From Vicingus serpentipes (GTDB taxonomy: Bacteria; Bacteroidota; Bacteroidia; Flavobacteriales_E; Vicingaceae), in NCBI RefSeq assembly GCF_007993035.1, contig NZ_VOOS01000002.1, forward strand, positions 486,294 through 550,293: a stretch of 64,000 bases of DNA. The letters run 5' to 3'. Positions 1 through 9,023 of this stretch are shown here, in pieces. The notes under the pieces are model-generated. The model was given only the letters and a program-made list of their open reading frames with translations. It ran no database searches and had not been told where the DNA came from. Numbering within the stretch: position 1 is the first letter of the stretch; the number at the start of each line of letters is the position of its first letter. Position numbers and translations under genes: made by a program.

Positions 1-314
1 CTCATTTTGATTTTAGGAGTATAGGATGCATCAACTGTAAAGGCAGGCCAAGAGAACGAAGCTTTTGTTGCATGTTTACCATCAAATTGACAGAGTGTTT
101 TCTTAATACTTCCCAATCCATGATCTCCTCCATCAAAATTCAGAATAGTTGGAAACTTATTATTAATAAAATTATCTTTTAACAACAATAAAGACTTAAG
201 TACACTTGATTTACCCGAACTATTTTTACCTGTAATTACATTTACTCCCGAAAATTCAAATTCCTTATCTCCTTTAAAAACTCTAAAATTCTCAACATTA
301 AAAAATCTAAACAT
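1..314 (-). CDS. AAA/SMC-like ATPase, N-terminal part (runs off the left edge)
   Basis: Reading leftward from an ATG at 314-312, the frame stays open to base 1. It begins MFRFFNVENFRVFKG and has a Walker A motif GKNSSGKSS at about residues 29-37. A short N-terminal strand followed by a GxNxxGKS loop is typical of RecF/OLD/SMC-like ATPases that cap DNA ends or drive nucleases. Only about 104 residues are present, so the effector part (for example TOPRIM or nuclease) is not visible. A decayed gene and a helicase-nuclease operon lie upstream on the same strand, so it may belong to the same defence or repair cluster. The ATPase class is fairly sure; the exact family is not. Confidence 0.7.
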   Translation of the reverse strand, partial: MFRFFNVENFRVFKGDKEFEFSGVNVITGKNSSGKSSVLKSLLLLKDNFINNKFPTILNFDGGDHGLGSIKKTLCQFDGKHATKASFSWPAFTVDASYTPKIKM

Positions 315-373
315 ATTTATGTATTTAACATATAAACTAAATTAATTAATCCAATATTAATATATCAAATTAC

Positions 374-829
374 TTAATCTTTATTCACGTCTTTATTTCT
401 TTTTCTTATAACATTTTTAAATGTATCTGTTAAATCTTCTATTCCGAAAGAGCTAAGCCAACATCTTTATAATTTGCTATATAAGGTCTACAATTCTTTT
501 AGGGTCTATATTAGTTTTTTGGAAAACAGTTTCTACTAATATTTTTTGAGCAAAAAAGACAGCTCCTTGATGGTCAAAACAACCGTAATTTTAAAGTCAA
601 ATTAAGGTTCCAAAATGTTGATAACTTAGCTGAATTTCATCTTTTGATTTGTCTCCCCTTATTTGAACTCTTGCCCCACTTATGTCAATAGCATTAAATC
701 CTTCTTGATTATTTTATAATAATTCTAAACTCAAATAATTTCTGTAAACTCTTTGGATAAGTTCTTAGTTGAAAAACCATTTTCATCAGCTAAAACACTA
801 AGTTCATTATGAGCTTTCCTCACTTTCAT
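374..829 (-). pseudogene. Decayed hypothetical gene, several stops and frameshifts
   Basis: An ATG near 829 opens a readable stretch MKVRKAHNELSVLADENGF (about 32 codons) that is then broken by stops. Further pieces are readable in shifted frames: FNAIDISGARVQIRGDKSKD, HQGAVFFAQKILVETVF and, up to a stop at 376-374, DLTDTFKNVIRKRNK. Amino-acid composition and spacing look like one former protein of about 150 residues. I do not recognise the family. Its leader (TCAAAAGGATAAT before the start) resembles that of the helicase gene at 4284, so it was probably a neighbour in the same operon. This stretch explains the gap between the ATPase and the helicase. Confidence 0.55.
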
Positions 830-873
830 ATTATCCTTTTGACATTTAATAAATATTAAAAATAAGTTTTAAA

Positions 874-3800
874 TCAATTATTTTGAAATTCTACCATTTT
901 TCCAAGAACAGTATAATATATTAACTTTTTTAACACCTTTTTGCATGTTAACTTTTCAATCATTTTTTCATAAGTATTCAATTGACCTAAATATTTACCA
1001 GCATAATTAGAATTATCTACAGATGTTCTATCTAATATTCTTTCTATTTGACCAGGATAAGATTTATAATCTATTAAAATAAACCCTCCCGATACTTCTA
1101 ACAACAAATCAACTTCACCCTTATATACTTGACCATTAATTTCTGTCTCCAATGATAATTCCCTATACCATTCTTTAGGCTTAAATTCTTTACATATAAA
1201 ATCATAAAACAAATCAATAGAGGAAGCAACATCTTTAGAATTAATTATATTATCCATTCGATAATTAATAATAATTCTTTCTATATTATTTAAACTATTA
1301 TTGGTAATATCATTAAGTTTATTTCCCAAGTAGAAGTATAAGATATCATGTAAACAATTTCCTAAAATGTCAACTTTATCTTTTGCTGATGATCCTGTAG
1401 GTATTCTATTTTGAATATCTGCATAAATAGAAACGTCTACATTATTATTAATTTTAACTTTACTTGGAGAGATAAAATAAGGCTCTATATCACGATTATG
1501 ATTTAACTTCTTACCTAAAAAATATTTATTTTTTTCTTTATTTTCTATTTTATCATCATTGTTCAACTCCAACTTATGCACATGAAAATCAACACCTCTA
1601 TCAAAAACATCAGCTTTACCAGTATCTACATCTGCAAAATCTTCAAATCTCCAATTATCATGATGATTCACAATATCTAACCAAGGATATGCTAAGGTTT
1701 CTCCTTTGATATTAGGTTGTTTATGCATGCCTGTCGTTATTAGGTAATCTCGAGGCCTTGTCATACCAACATACATTACTCTTTTTAATTCGTTTTCATG
1801 TTTTGATTTAGTTATTCTATATTCTTCTAACGATTTAATATGTGTAACGAAATCTTCAGATGGATTTGATGTTGCTGCACCAAAGCACCAGGGTAAAGAC
1901 AATATATCCCTATCTATTAAAACAGCATCTATGTTAATATTCGATTTATTTTCAATAAATATTCCAAAAACATTTCGAGATATAAACCCCCAATTAACAT
2001 CTTTCTGCAACTCTGTTAGAATAACTAATGGCCATTCTAACCCCTTGGATTTATGATAAGTTAAAACGTTTATAGAATCATCATTTACTGATTTACTTTC
2101 TGTTAAACTACTTTGAGAATCTAGATAATGAATAAATCCCATTATACTAGCGCCCATATTCATATTTATGCATCGATCATCATATTTGTATGCATATTCT
2201 ATGATTTTTTGAATATTACTTCGTCTCTGTTCAGACTTACCCCAATTAGTAGTTACATTATAAATATTTAGCCTATTCACTAAATGTTCTATTAATTGGG
2301 GTAGAGGTAAATCTTTTATTTCATTTATTATTGAAGAAATACCGGTTATTAATAGGTTGTCCTTTCCCCAAGAGTTTAATTCATTATAATAATTTTCTCT
2401 TTTATTTATATATTTTTTTAACTCCTCATTATAGTCAGCATCCTTTAAATCATCTTTATTTGGTTTTTGGGGATAACCAGGTAATTTATTTAAAAATATT
2501 AATCTATCATCGATTAGATCACCAACATTATATGATGTTTCTGTAAGAATTTTAACCTCTGCTTTTGCTAAAACATTTTCTTTGGATAGAATCAACTTAA
2601 TTAATGAAATAATCAAATAATATTCAGCTGTATTTTTAAGATTATCACTTTCTGAAGAGACTTTAATTCCAAAGTTATTTAACTCTTTAGTTAATGTGTT
2701 AACTTCATCATTCCCTTTACATAAAATTGCAATATCACTTGGCCGTAATATTTTAGATTTTACGACCTCTTCATCGGGATTATTCAAATTTGGCTCCGAT
2801 TGATCTTTATCAGTAATTATCCAACTTTCATTTAAAACTTTTACAACACTTTTAGCAACAGATTTAAAGTATGCTGGTTTAGTTGCATCTACTACATTCT
2901 CGCCTTTAGAATTAGTTTTAAATTCAACTAAATTAAAATGATGTAAAGCTGATAATTTAAAACCTTTATCTGTTCTTACAGGTTTTAATGTGATATGTTT
3001 TTCTTTTACTTGATCTTTTAATGCCGGTTTAAAAATTTTGTTAACACAATCAACTATTTCTGGCCTTGACCTCCATGAATATTCTAAATTATCATTGACT
3101 AAACTTTTCTCTTGATTTTCTTCAAATCTCTTTACAATTGCATCTATTAAAATAGGATCAGTACCTCTAAAACTATAAATAGATTGTTTTGGATCTCCAA
3201 CCCAAATACTCCTATTTACTATAAATGATAATTTTATAAAAATAGCTAATTGAATAGGACTAGAATCTTGAAATTCATCAACCATTACTAATTTTACTGT
3301 ATCACGAACTTCCTTTTGAACCTCCTTAATTTCGAGTAATTCTAAAAAACCCTTTTCCATATCGGAATAATCAATTAAACCGATTTCTTGTTTATAATTA
3401 GTATACTTTTTTATACTTTTTTCAGCTATATCAAATAATAAATTATTATACTCATCAATATCATTTAACAAGGTTTTAGTTCTATGATAAGCTTCTAGCT
3501 GATTCTTTGAAAATAACAGATCTTGACTTAACAAACCTTGATTTTCAAAATCATCAATAACTAATTTAATTTTCTTTAATTCGGAATATTGAATATTATA
3601 CTTATTTATATCTTTTAAATCCTTAGCTGCTTTTTTTCTTGTTTTATTTCTAGCTTCCGGAAGTTCTTCTCCAATTTTTATAATATTATCAATAATTCGA
3701 TCTAAATCTTTATAATTAATATGCGTACTATTTGTGTTCAGTATTTTTTTTGCGTAATCCAATGATTTTATCTTTGAATTTTCAAAATTTAAAATATTGT

Positions 3801-4284
3801 TTGTCCTTGCTAATTCAATAATTTTTAACAGATCATCTTTCCATTTTGAAGTGTCAACAGTTTTAAAATTGCCTAAAAAATTAAACTTATAACTTAAATC
3901 TGTTAGTCTTTCTAATTGGATTATTGAAGGAACATCGGCGATAGCTTGAGAGAAATAAAAATCAGTATCAGCCTCATCCATAACTTTAATTTCTTTTGGA
4001 AAACCTATGTAATGCCAAAATTTTTGAATAAACTTTTGACAGACGGCATGAACAGTTCCTATATATGCATTAGTCAAATCATTTGCTTCAATAAACAAGC
4101 CTTCTTTTAGAAGACTCTCCATAGACTTTACTTTGATCTCGTCTGCTGCTTTTTTTGTAAAAGTTGTTAGCATCACCTCGTCAGCTTTACACTCCTTTTC
4201 AATAATAGCTTTATTCAACTCTACAGTTAACCTATAAGTTTTTCCACTTCCTGCACCAGCATTTATAAATGTTATATTTTTCAT
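874..4284 (-). CDS. AddA-like UvrD/RecB-family helicase-nuclease
   Basis: A 1136-residue superfamily 1A DNA helicase with a C-terminal nuclease. Visible motifs are Walker A (NAGAGSGKTYR, residues 8-18), motif II VDEFQDSSPIQ (about 333-343), motif III GDPKQSIYSFRG (about 360-371), a late helicase motif VMYVGMTRPRD, and near residues 1053-1075 the PD-(D/E)XK core GEVDLLLE...ILIDYKS. This order and length fit AddA/RexA or RecB, which unwind and resect double-strand ends. The protein encoded 47 bp upstream is an AddB-like nuclease, so the two probably form a heterodimeric end-processing enzyme. The gene sits in a defence-rich accessory region rather than with housekeeping genes, so it may be an anti-phage or element-borne version. 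Family assignment is strong, the exact role less so. Confidence 0.85.
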   Translation of the reverse strand: MKNITFINAGAGSGKTYRLTVELNKAIIEKECKADEVMLTTFTKKAADEIKVKSMESLLKEGLFIEANDLTNAYIGTVHAVCQKFIQKFWHYIGFPKEIKVMDEADTDFYFSQAIADVPSIIQLERLTDLSYKFNFLGNFKTVDTSKWKDDLLKIIELARTNNILNFENSKIKSLDYAKKILNTNSTHINYKDLDRIIDNIIKIGEELPEARNKTRKKAAKDLKDINKYNIQYSELKKIKLVIDDFENQGLLSQDLLFSKNQLEAYHRTKTLLNDIDEYNNLLFDIAEKSIKKYTNYKQEIGLIDYSDMEKGFLELLEIKEVQKEVRDTVKLVMVDEFQDSSPIQLAIFIKLSFIVNRSIWVGDPKQSIYSFRGTDPILIDAIVKRFEENQEKSLVNDNLEYSWRSRPEIVDCVNKIFKPALKDQVKEKHITLKPVRTDKGFKLSALHHFNLVEFKTNSKGENVVDATKPAYFKSVAKSVVKVLNESWIITDKDQSEPNLNNPDEEVVKSKILRPSDIAILCKGNDEVNTLTKELNNFGIKVSSESDNLKNTAEYYLIISLIKLILSKENVLAKAEVKILTETSYNVGDLIDDRLIFLNKLPGYPQKPNKDDLKDADYNEELKKYINKRENYYNELNSWGKDNLLITGISSIINEIKDLPLPQLIEHLVNRLNIYNVTTNWGKSEQRRSNIQKIIEYAYKYDDRCINMNMGASIMGFIHYLDSQSSLTESKSVNDDSINVLTYHKSKGLEWPLVILTELQKDVNWGFISRNVFGIFIENKSNINIDAVLIDRDILSLPWCFGAATSNPSEDFVTHIKSLEEYRITKSKHENELKRVMYVGMTRPRDYLITTGMHKQPNIKGETLAYPWLDIVNHHDNWRFEDFADVDTGKADVFDRGVDFHVHKLELNNDDKIENKEKNKYFLGKKLNHNRDIEPYFISPSKVKINNNVDVSIYADIQNRIPTGSSAKDKVDILGNCLHDILYFYLGNKLNDITNNSLNNIERIIINYRMDNIINSKDVASSIDLFYDFICKEFKPKEWYRELSLETEINGQVYKGEVDLLLEVSGGFILIDYKSYPGQIERILDRTSVDNSNYAGKYLGQLNTYEKMIEKLTCKKVLKKLIYYTVLGKMVEFQNN

Positions 4285-4330
4285 TATCCTTTTGAGATTT
4301 ACCTTAATTACTAAATTAGTTCAGATAATA

Positions 4331-7021
4331 CTATTTAACTAAGCCTTTAAATAAACCATAATCGCTGTAAGGATTTGGTTTCTTGGTTTTATCTTTAATA
4401 TCTAAGGGTATTAAAAAATTAGTTTCTGTATCAATCGAATATTGGATTTCTTCTTCATTCTTCCCTTCTGAATGCTCTAATTTTCCATTTTTAAATTCAG
4501 CCCATCTATAATTATAAGAATTTACAGTCCTATTAATTATTCTATGATTAACATTATTAAAATCTTCTTGAAGCTTAATAATATTAACTCTATTACCTTC
4601 TAATAATTCATTTGTAGTATATAATAAAGCATCAGAAATTAAGAAATACCCTGTAAATGAATTCTTATTATTAAGCAGCTTTGAATATAATGCTAGTTGT
4701 ATGGATTTTTCCTCTTCTAGTATTTTAACATATTTCTTGGAACTCAAAGTCCATTTTAAGTCAATTATTACAGGCATGTTATTTTTGTAAAATAATAAAT
4801 CGATTTTACCTGAAAAATTAATTGAATCGATTTTACCTTTCGCTTCATATTCAGAAGAATCATAATAAAGATTATTGTCTTTTATTATTTTGAGTAAAAC
4901 CTTAAATGATTTTTTAAGTTGAGTTGAAAAGGACTTAAATTCAAAGTTGTTTTCATCTAAATAAAATGGAGCTGCAATTTTAGGTGTAAATTCTTCTAAT
5001 AAATTATCTATTTCATTATTAATATCAACTTTATTAAAATCAATTACACCATCTTTTTCATTTTGTAATAATGTCTGTATAATGATATGAGACAAATTAC
5101 CTTTAAGAGTTATTAATTCATCAATATTCCCAAGCCCTTTACTAGTAATTTTTGCTTGATAATAAAGAATCCAATCTAATGGATTTAATATTAAATCATT
5201 TATACTACTATAACTTTCTGTCTGTCTTTTATTTAATAAGTCAACATTACTTATTTTAATATAATCAGTCTCCTCAGGTAATTTAACTTTTTCTACAATA
5301 GCAAATTGAGATTCATTCCAATTATAGTTTGCTATACAAGCATTTTCAAATTTAAAATCGTAAATAAAATCTTTTAAATTATCAACAGAAGATGATAACT
5401 GTATAAATAATGGATGAAGTGAAGTTAAAGTCCCATTAGATTTTTCTGAAATAAATAAACATAATTTATTTTCTGTTCTCAATATTGCCTTTTGAAGGTT
5501 GATTATTTGTAGTTGAATCTGTTTTTCTTTTGACCATAACAAAATCCCTTTTTGTTTTGTTAATTTATTAATTTCAGATTGCATTAAAAATGAACAAAAA
5601 TTTGCTTTTAATTCTTGATTATAAAAATCAAACCACACCAAAGTATCTACATTTTCATACAACTGAGATGGTTGTTTTATAACGTTATAACTCCCCTTTT
5701 CTTTATTATTTATTCTTATATTAATTGATTCATAAATTTTATTCGTGAGTTTATCTAATTCCCTAGAATTAAACTCTATTTCTTTTAAATTTTCGACTGT
5801 TTGAATAAAGCTTTGAGAAAGAATATGTAAATTCAAAAGTTGATCTTTCATTCCTTCTTCCTCAGTTATATTTTGCATTTTAGCAGACCAAGAAGCTAAA
5901 TTTCTATAAACATTTATAAGATCCTCTTTTTTTATTTTTTCAGTTCTTGATCTTCCAATATATAAATCAACTTCCTTTATTTTTTCTTTCCAATTTTTCT
6001 TCTCTTTATTGATATTATTTTTAAAATAATTAATAACCTCGAACCATTCATTATTACCAATACCTCCACTACTAATTAAGACTTTACTAAGTTCTTTTGC
6101 TAGTTTTTTTGAAAACGGAAGCATAGGAAGACTAAGTAATGACAAAAGATTATAAGGATTTACTTTTTTAAAAAACAATGCGCTTATTAGCTTAAACAAT
6201 TGTATTACTTGTGGATTTGAATCATTTATCTCTGAACCAGAAAGAGGTATATTGTATGTTAAAAATGATGTATCTAAACTATAATTATTTCTATTAATAA
6301 TAACAGGATTTATATTATTATAGGTTAATTGTTGAGCTAAGAAATCTGCAGATACTATAGAATCTTTAAATCGTAAAATTTGAAAACTATTATCATTTTT
6401 TTCAAGTTGTATTTTTCTATTATTATTATAAATAGAATCTTTTATTTTAGATAAATTATTGTTTAAACTTAAATCAACATCTAAATTCTTATTCTTGATA
6501 TATACACCTTTATCTTTAAGTAAAAGAAATATCTCATTATAAATTGGGTGTAAAAACTGAAGATTATCATTTATTTCAATACTCCCTATATTTATATCGT
6601 CTACACCATTTATAATAGAAAGAATTAAGATCCACCTGTCTGAAATTCCTAAAGATAAATTATTATTTAATTCAATATCTGCGATTAAATCTAAGCGTTC
6701 GGATACCCCTTTATTAAAGTCCCAATTACAAAGTTTTAATTCATCCCTCCATTTTAACAATTCTTTAGCTACCCCAACATTATCGTTATTAAAAGATTCT
6801 GAGATAAATGAGTTTTTACCCTCTATTTCTTTGCTTAAATATTCTAGATATTCAGCTTGTCTCTCTTTATTAGAAATATACTCTCCACTTAATCCTAACT
6901 CACGTTCTAAAAAACTTAAAAGTTGAAGCTCTCCAACAAATTTTTTATTAAACAAATCTTGTTCTGTCTTGTATATGAAGCTATCATAGCCAGTTGAGAA
7001 AATTAAATTGGTTTTTATCAT
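4331..7021 (-). CDS. AddB-like PD-(D/E)XK nuclease subunit
   Basis: An 896-residue protein immediately upstream of the AddA-like gene on the same strand. The C-terminal part (about residues 725-765) carries a PD-(D/E)XK nuclease core: GKIDSINFSGKIDLLFYKN followed by VIIDLKW, where the D and the D-x-K are the expected metal ligands and lysine. The N-terminal region has no Walker A P-loop. AddB proteins have a decayed helicase-like scaffold, so this is a divergent AddB/RexB-like partner. No four-cysteine Fe-S cage around the nuclease is evident, so it differs from classical AddB. The gene starts 112 bp from the divergent DnaB-core gene, and a palindromic operator lies in the shared promoter region. 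Confidence 0.72.
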   Translation of the reverse strand: MIKTNLIFSTGYDSFIYKTEQDLFNKKFVGELQLLSFLERELGLSGEYISNKERQAEYLEYLSKEIEGKNSFISESFNNDNVGVAKELLKWRDELKLCNWDFNKGVSERLDLIADIELNNNLSLGISDRWILILSIINGVDDINIGSIEINDNLQFLHPIYNEIFLLLKDKGVYIKNKNLDVDLSLNNNLSKIKDSIYNNNRKIQLEKNDNSFQILRFKDSIVSADFLAQQLTYNNINPVIINRNNYSLDTSFLTYNIPLSGSEINDSNPQVIQLFKLISALFFKKVNPYNLLSLLSLPMLPFSKKLAKELSKVLISSGGIGNNEWFEVINYFKNNINKEKKNWKEKIKEVDLYIGRSRTEKIKKEDLINVYRNLASWSAKMQNITEEEGMKDQLLNLHILSQSFIQTVENLKEIEFNSRELDKLTNKIYESINIRINNKEKGSYNVIKQPSQLYENVDTLVWFDFYNQELKANFCSFLMQSEINKLTKQKGILLWSKEKQIQLQIINLQKAILRTENKLCLFISEKSNGTLTSLHPLFIQLSSSVDNLKDFIYDFKFENACIANYNWNESQFAIVEKVKLPEETDYIKISNVDLLNKRQTESYSSINDLILNPLDWILYYQAKITSKGLGNIDELITLKGNLSHIIIQTLLQNEKDGVIDFNKVDINNEIDNLLEEFTPKIAAPFYLDENNFEFKSFSTQLKKSFKVLLKIIKDNNLYYDSSEYEAKGKIDSINFSGKIDLLFYKNNMPVIIDLKWTLSSKKYVKILEEEKSIQLALYSKLLNNKNSFTGYFLISDALLYTTNELLEGNRVNIIKLQEDFNNVNHRIINRTVNSYNYRWAEFKNGKLEHSEGKNEEEIQYSIDTETNFLIPLDIKDKTKKPNPYSDYGLFKGLVK

Positions 7022-7092
7022 AATTGGATCTTATTTGATACTAACTTACGAAAAAACAAAAATTTCACATCATAATAATTATAAATAATTGG

Positions 7093-7111
7093 AACGTAAT
7101 TAGATTACGTT
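7093..7111. promoter_or_regulatory. Operator-like palindrome O1 (AACGTAAT-TAG-ATTACGTT)
   Basis: A perfect 8-bp inverted repeat with a 3-bp centre lies between the divergent starts at 7021 (-) and 7133 (+), 72 bp from the first and 22 bp from the second. In the form AACGTA-N7-TACGTT it recurs at 9005-9023 (one mismatch) and 12136-12158. All three have the same 7-bp spacing, as expected for a dimeric regulator. The WYL-domain regulator encoded at 9017-10042 is the obvious candidate binder (inference). Confidence 0.55.
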
Positions 7112-7132
7112 ATTAGTTCGTATTTTCAACTC

Positions 7133-8002
7133 ATGGAAAAACTAAGCAACCTAATTAATGAATATTACAATCCAAAATCAGACCTTAAAAAAGGTCTTAA
7201 ACCCATTATTAAAACAGGTTTTAAAGATTTTGATGAGCAATTTAGTGGATTTTATAAAGAAGAACTTGTAATTATAGGTGCAAGACCTGGAATGGGTAAA
7301 TCTCATCTTACTTTAAAAATGGCTTTTAACCAAGCTAAAGCAGGAAATAAAGTTGGTGTTTATAGTTTAAATTTATCAGCAAAACATATAACTAATTTGT
7401 TTATCTCTTTTATTACCAATATCCCCCCACACAACATCAACTCTGGCGAATTATCTCCAACTGAATTAAACTTAATTACTGATTCTTTAAAAGTATTAAA
7501 TACGCTCGAAATTTATATTGAAGAACATATGAGAACTATTGAAGCTTTTCGTAACTCTCTTTCTAATTTATCCAATAAAGAAGTTTTTGATATAATTTAT
7601 TTAGATAATTTACAATTGTTTAGTTTAAAAGAACAAGAAGGAAGATATCTTAATAGAAAAGAAGAAGTTCGTGATATCATTTATGATTTGAAATCATTAT
7701 CATTAGAGTTTAACATCTCAATAGTAATTATTTCTCAGCTTAATAGGACACTCGAATTAAGAGGAGGAGAGAAAAGACCACAATTATCAGATATCAAAGA
7801 GTCAAGCTGCATTGAAGAACTTGCAGATAAAGTAATATTTCTTTGGAGACCAGAATATTATGGATTTACTGAAGGAGAAGATGGAAATTCTGTCCTTGAC
7901 AAAGCTCATCTTATTATCGCAAAAAATAAATTAGGCTATACAGGAGAGGTTGAACTTTTTTACAATGGTAGGTTTTCTAACTTTCTTACGTTAGAGAAAT
8001 AA
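7133..8002 (+). CDS. DnaB-like helicase core (RecA-fold ATPase only)
   Basis: A 289-residue protein that matches only the C-terminal RecA-like domain of replicative DnaB helicase. It has Walker A GARPGMGKSH (residues 49-58), Walker B IIYLDNLQL (about 155-163), the sensor strand VIIISQLNR and the late DnaB-type stretch LADKVIFLWRPEYYG. The N-terminal DnaG-interacting domain of a normal DnaB (about 450 residues) is absent, so this is not the chromosomal replicative helicase. Such stripped-down DnaB cores occur in phages and mobile elements. It is divergent from the AddB-like gene, with operator O1 between them, and is followed 18 bp later by a small unknown gene probably cotranscribed with it. 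Confidence 0.8.
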   Translation: MEKLSNLINEYYNPKSDLKKGLKPIIKTGFKDFDEQFSGFYKEELVIIGARPGMGKSHLTLKMAFNQAKAGNKVGVYSLNLSAKHITNLFISFITNIPPHNINSGELSPTELNLITDSLKVLNTLEIYIEEHMRTIEAFRNSLSNLSNKEVFDIIYLDNLQLFSLKEQEGRYLNRKEEVRDIIYDLKSLSLEFNISIVIISQLNRTLELRGGEKRPQLSDIKESSCIEELADKVIFLWRPEYYGFTEGEDGNSVLDKAHLIIAKNKLGYTGEVELFYNGRFSNFLTLEK

Positions 8003-8020
8003 ACCTATTCTTGTAATTGT

Positions 8021-8590
8021 ATGTCAATAGTGATTAATTTATTTGGTAATGGTATAAGGTGTTGGATATGCGAAATACCAATTCATAGATATAACCAACT
8101 AAAGGATGTTGCTGACTTTAATAAAACATCTCTTAATAATGTTATTTTTGACTTAGAAATCTTAAAAAATCTTGGATATTATCATTGGAAAAATATTTTT
8201 CCAATAAAAGAGATTATTGGGTTTAATATAGAGGGTAATAATAAAATTGAAATTAAGCAAAACGTAAAAACATTATCGAAATTCACTTCAAAAGACATAT
8301 TTAATGAGCAAGCTCTTTTTAAACTTTATTCTACAAAAGAAATCGATTTAGAATTTACCAAAAAAGCTAATTATAAATATATTTTAATAGGTCAAACTGA
8401 AATAGGCTCCTACAAATACAAAGTAAAAAAAGAGCCCTTTACTATTGAAAAACTATGCTTTTCTTATTGTCAAGGTATAAATAATAAAAGCTATATGATT
8501 GAAATTAACTATGAGGGTAATCAATTGTTACCTATAAAAAACGATACTATCATTAGATCATTTTTTATTAATTATTTAAATTTTGAATAG
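8021..8590 (+). CDS. Hypothetical protein, likely partner of the DnaB-core gene
   Basis: A 189-residue soluble protein starting 18 bp after the DnaB-core gene, so the two are probably one transcript. I do not recognise a family. Residues 1-60 contain a possible small helical or winged-helix segment (HRYNQLKDVADFNKTSLNNV). The rest is rich in beta-forming, lysine-rich stretches, and cysteines occur at positions 15, 18 and around 148. There is no signal peptide or membrane segment. Its stop abuts the stop of the convergent gene at 8591, with no room for a long terminator. An adaptor or DNA-contacting role alongside the ATPase is only a guess. Confidence 0.5.
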   Translation: MSIVINLFGNGIRCWICEIPIHRYNQLKDVADFNKTSLNNVIFDLEILKNLGYYHWKNIFPIKEIIGFNIEGNNKIEIKQNVKTLSKFTSKDIFNEQALFKLYSTKEIDLEFTKKANYKYILIGQTEIGSYKYKVKKEPFTIEKLCFSYCQGINNKSYMIEINYEGNQLLPIKNDTIIRSFFINYLNFE

Positions 8591-8971
8591 TCAAAATGGA
8601 GAATCAAAATCATAATTTCGACCAGTTTTAGTCTTGAATTTAGATAGGTCATTTATAGATTTTATATGTTCATTAATGATGTCTTTATATTTTAGATAAT
8701 CTAACTGTTTTGAAATAAAATTTCGGGCACCCCCCATTGTTTTATAGTTAGAAACATACTTAAACTCAACTTCAGATATAAAGAATTCATCCATACCGTC
8801 AACAATTATTAATTTTCTAATCCATTCTTCCACTTGTTTTCCAACCTTAACAAAAGTGACGTGAAAGACTTGTTTTTGAGAAATATAAAAGAAGCTCTCA
8901 TTTGAGTCTTTAAAGTTTCCCTCTATTAACAAATAATGATGATTGTTTTTGTAATCTAGTTTTTCTAACAT
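8591..8971 (-). CDS. Hypothetical protein downstream of the WYL regulator
   Basis: A 126-residue soluble protein, convergent with the preceding gene. I do not recognise the family. It has no signal peptide and is mixed alpha/beta: a beta-rich N-terminus (HHYLLIEGNFKDSNESFFYI), a central segment VEEWIRKLIIVDGMDEFFI, and a helical C-terminus. The start lies 45 bp past the stop of the WYL regulator, and operator-like palindrome O2 (9005-9023) sits about 34 bp upstream. It may therefore be controlled separately by that regulator. Confidence 0.5.
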   Translation of the reverse strand: MLEKLDYKNNHHYLLIEGNFKDSNESFFYISQKQVFHVTFVKVGKQVEEWIRKLIIVDGMDEFFISEVEFKYVSNYKTMGGARNFISKQLDYLKYKDIINEHIKSINDLSKFKTKTGRNYDFDSPF

Positions 8972-9004
8972 AAATATTGGTTTTATGTAAAGTAAAAAAA
9001 CTAG

Positions 9005-9023
9005 AACGTAACCAATTTACGCT
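9005..9023. promoter_or_regulatory. Operator-like palindrome O2 (AACGTA-N7-TACGCT)
   Basis: The second copy of the palindrome seen at 7093 and 12136, with the same spacing and one mismatch in the right half. It overlaps the stop codon of the WYL regulator gene and lies 34 bp upstream of the start at 8971, a sensible operator position for that gene. Confidence 0.45.

Noticed and set aside
2331..2546. Open frame on the + strand inside the AddA-like gene
   Set aside because: Shadow frame of a long, motif-confirmed coding region.
1..4284. Gabija-like system (OLD-type ATPase plus UvrD helicase)
   Set aside because: The helicase has a C-terminal nuclease and an AddB-like partner, which is the AddAB layout. 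The ATPase is separated by a decayed gene and its TOPRIM part is not visible.
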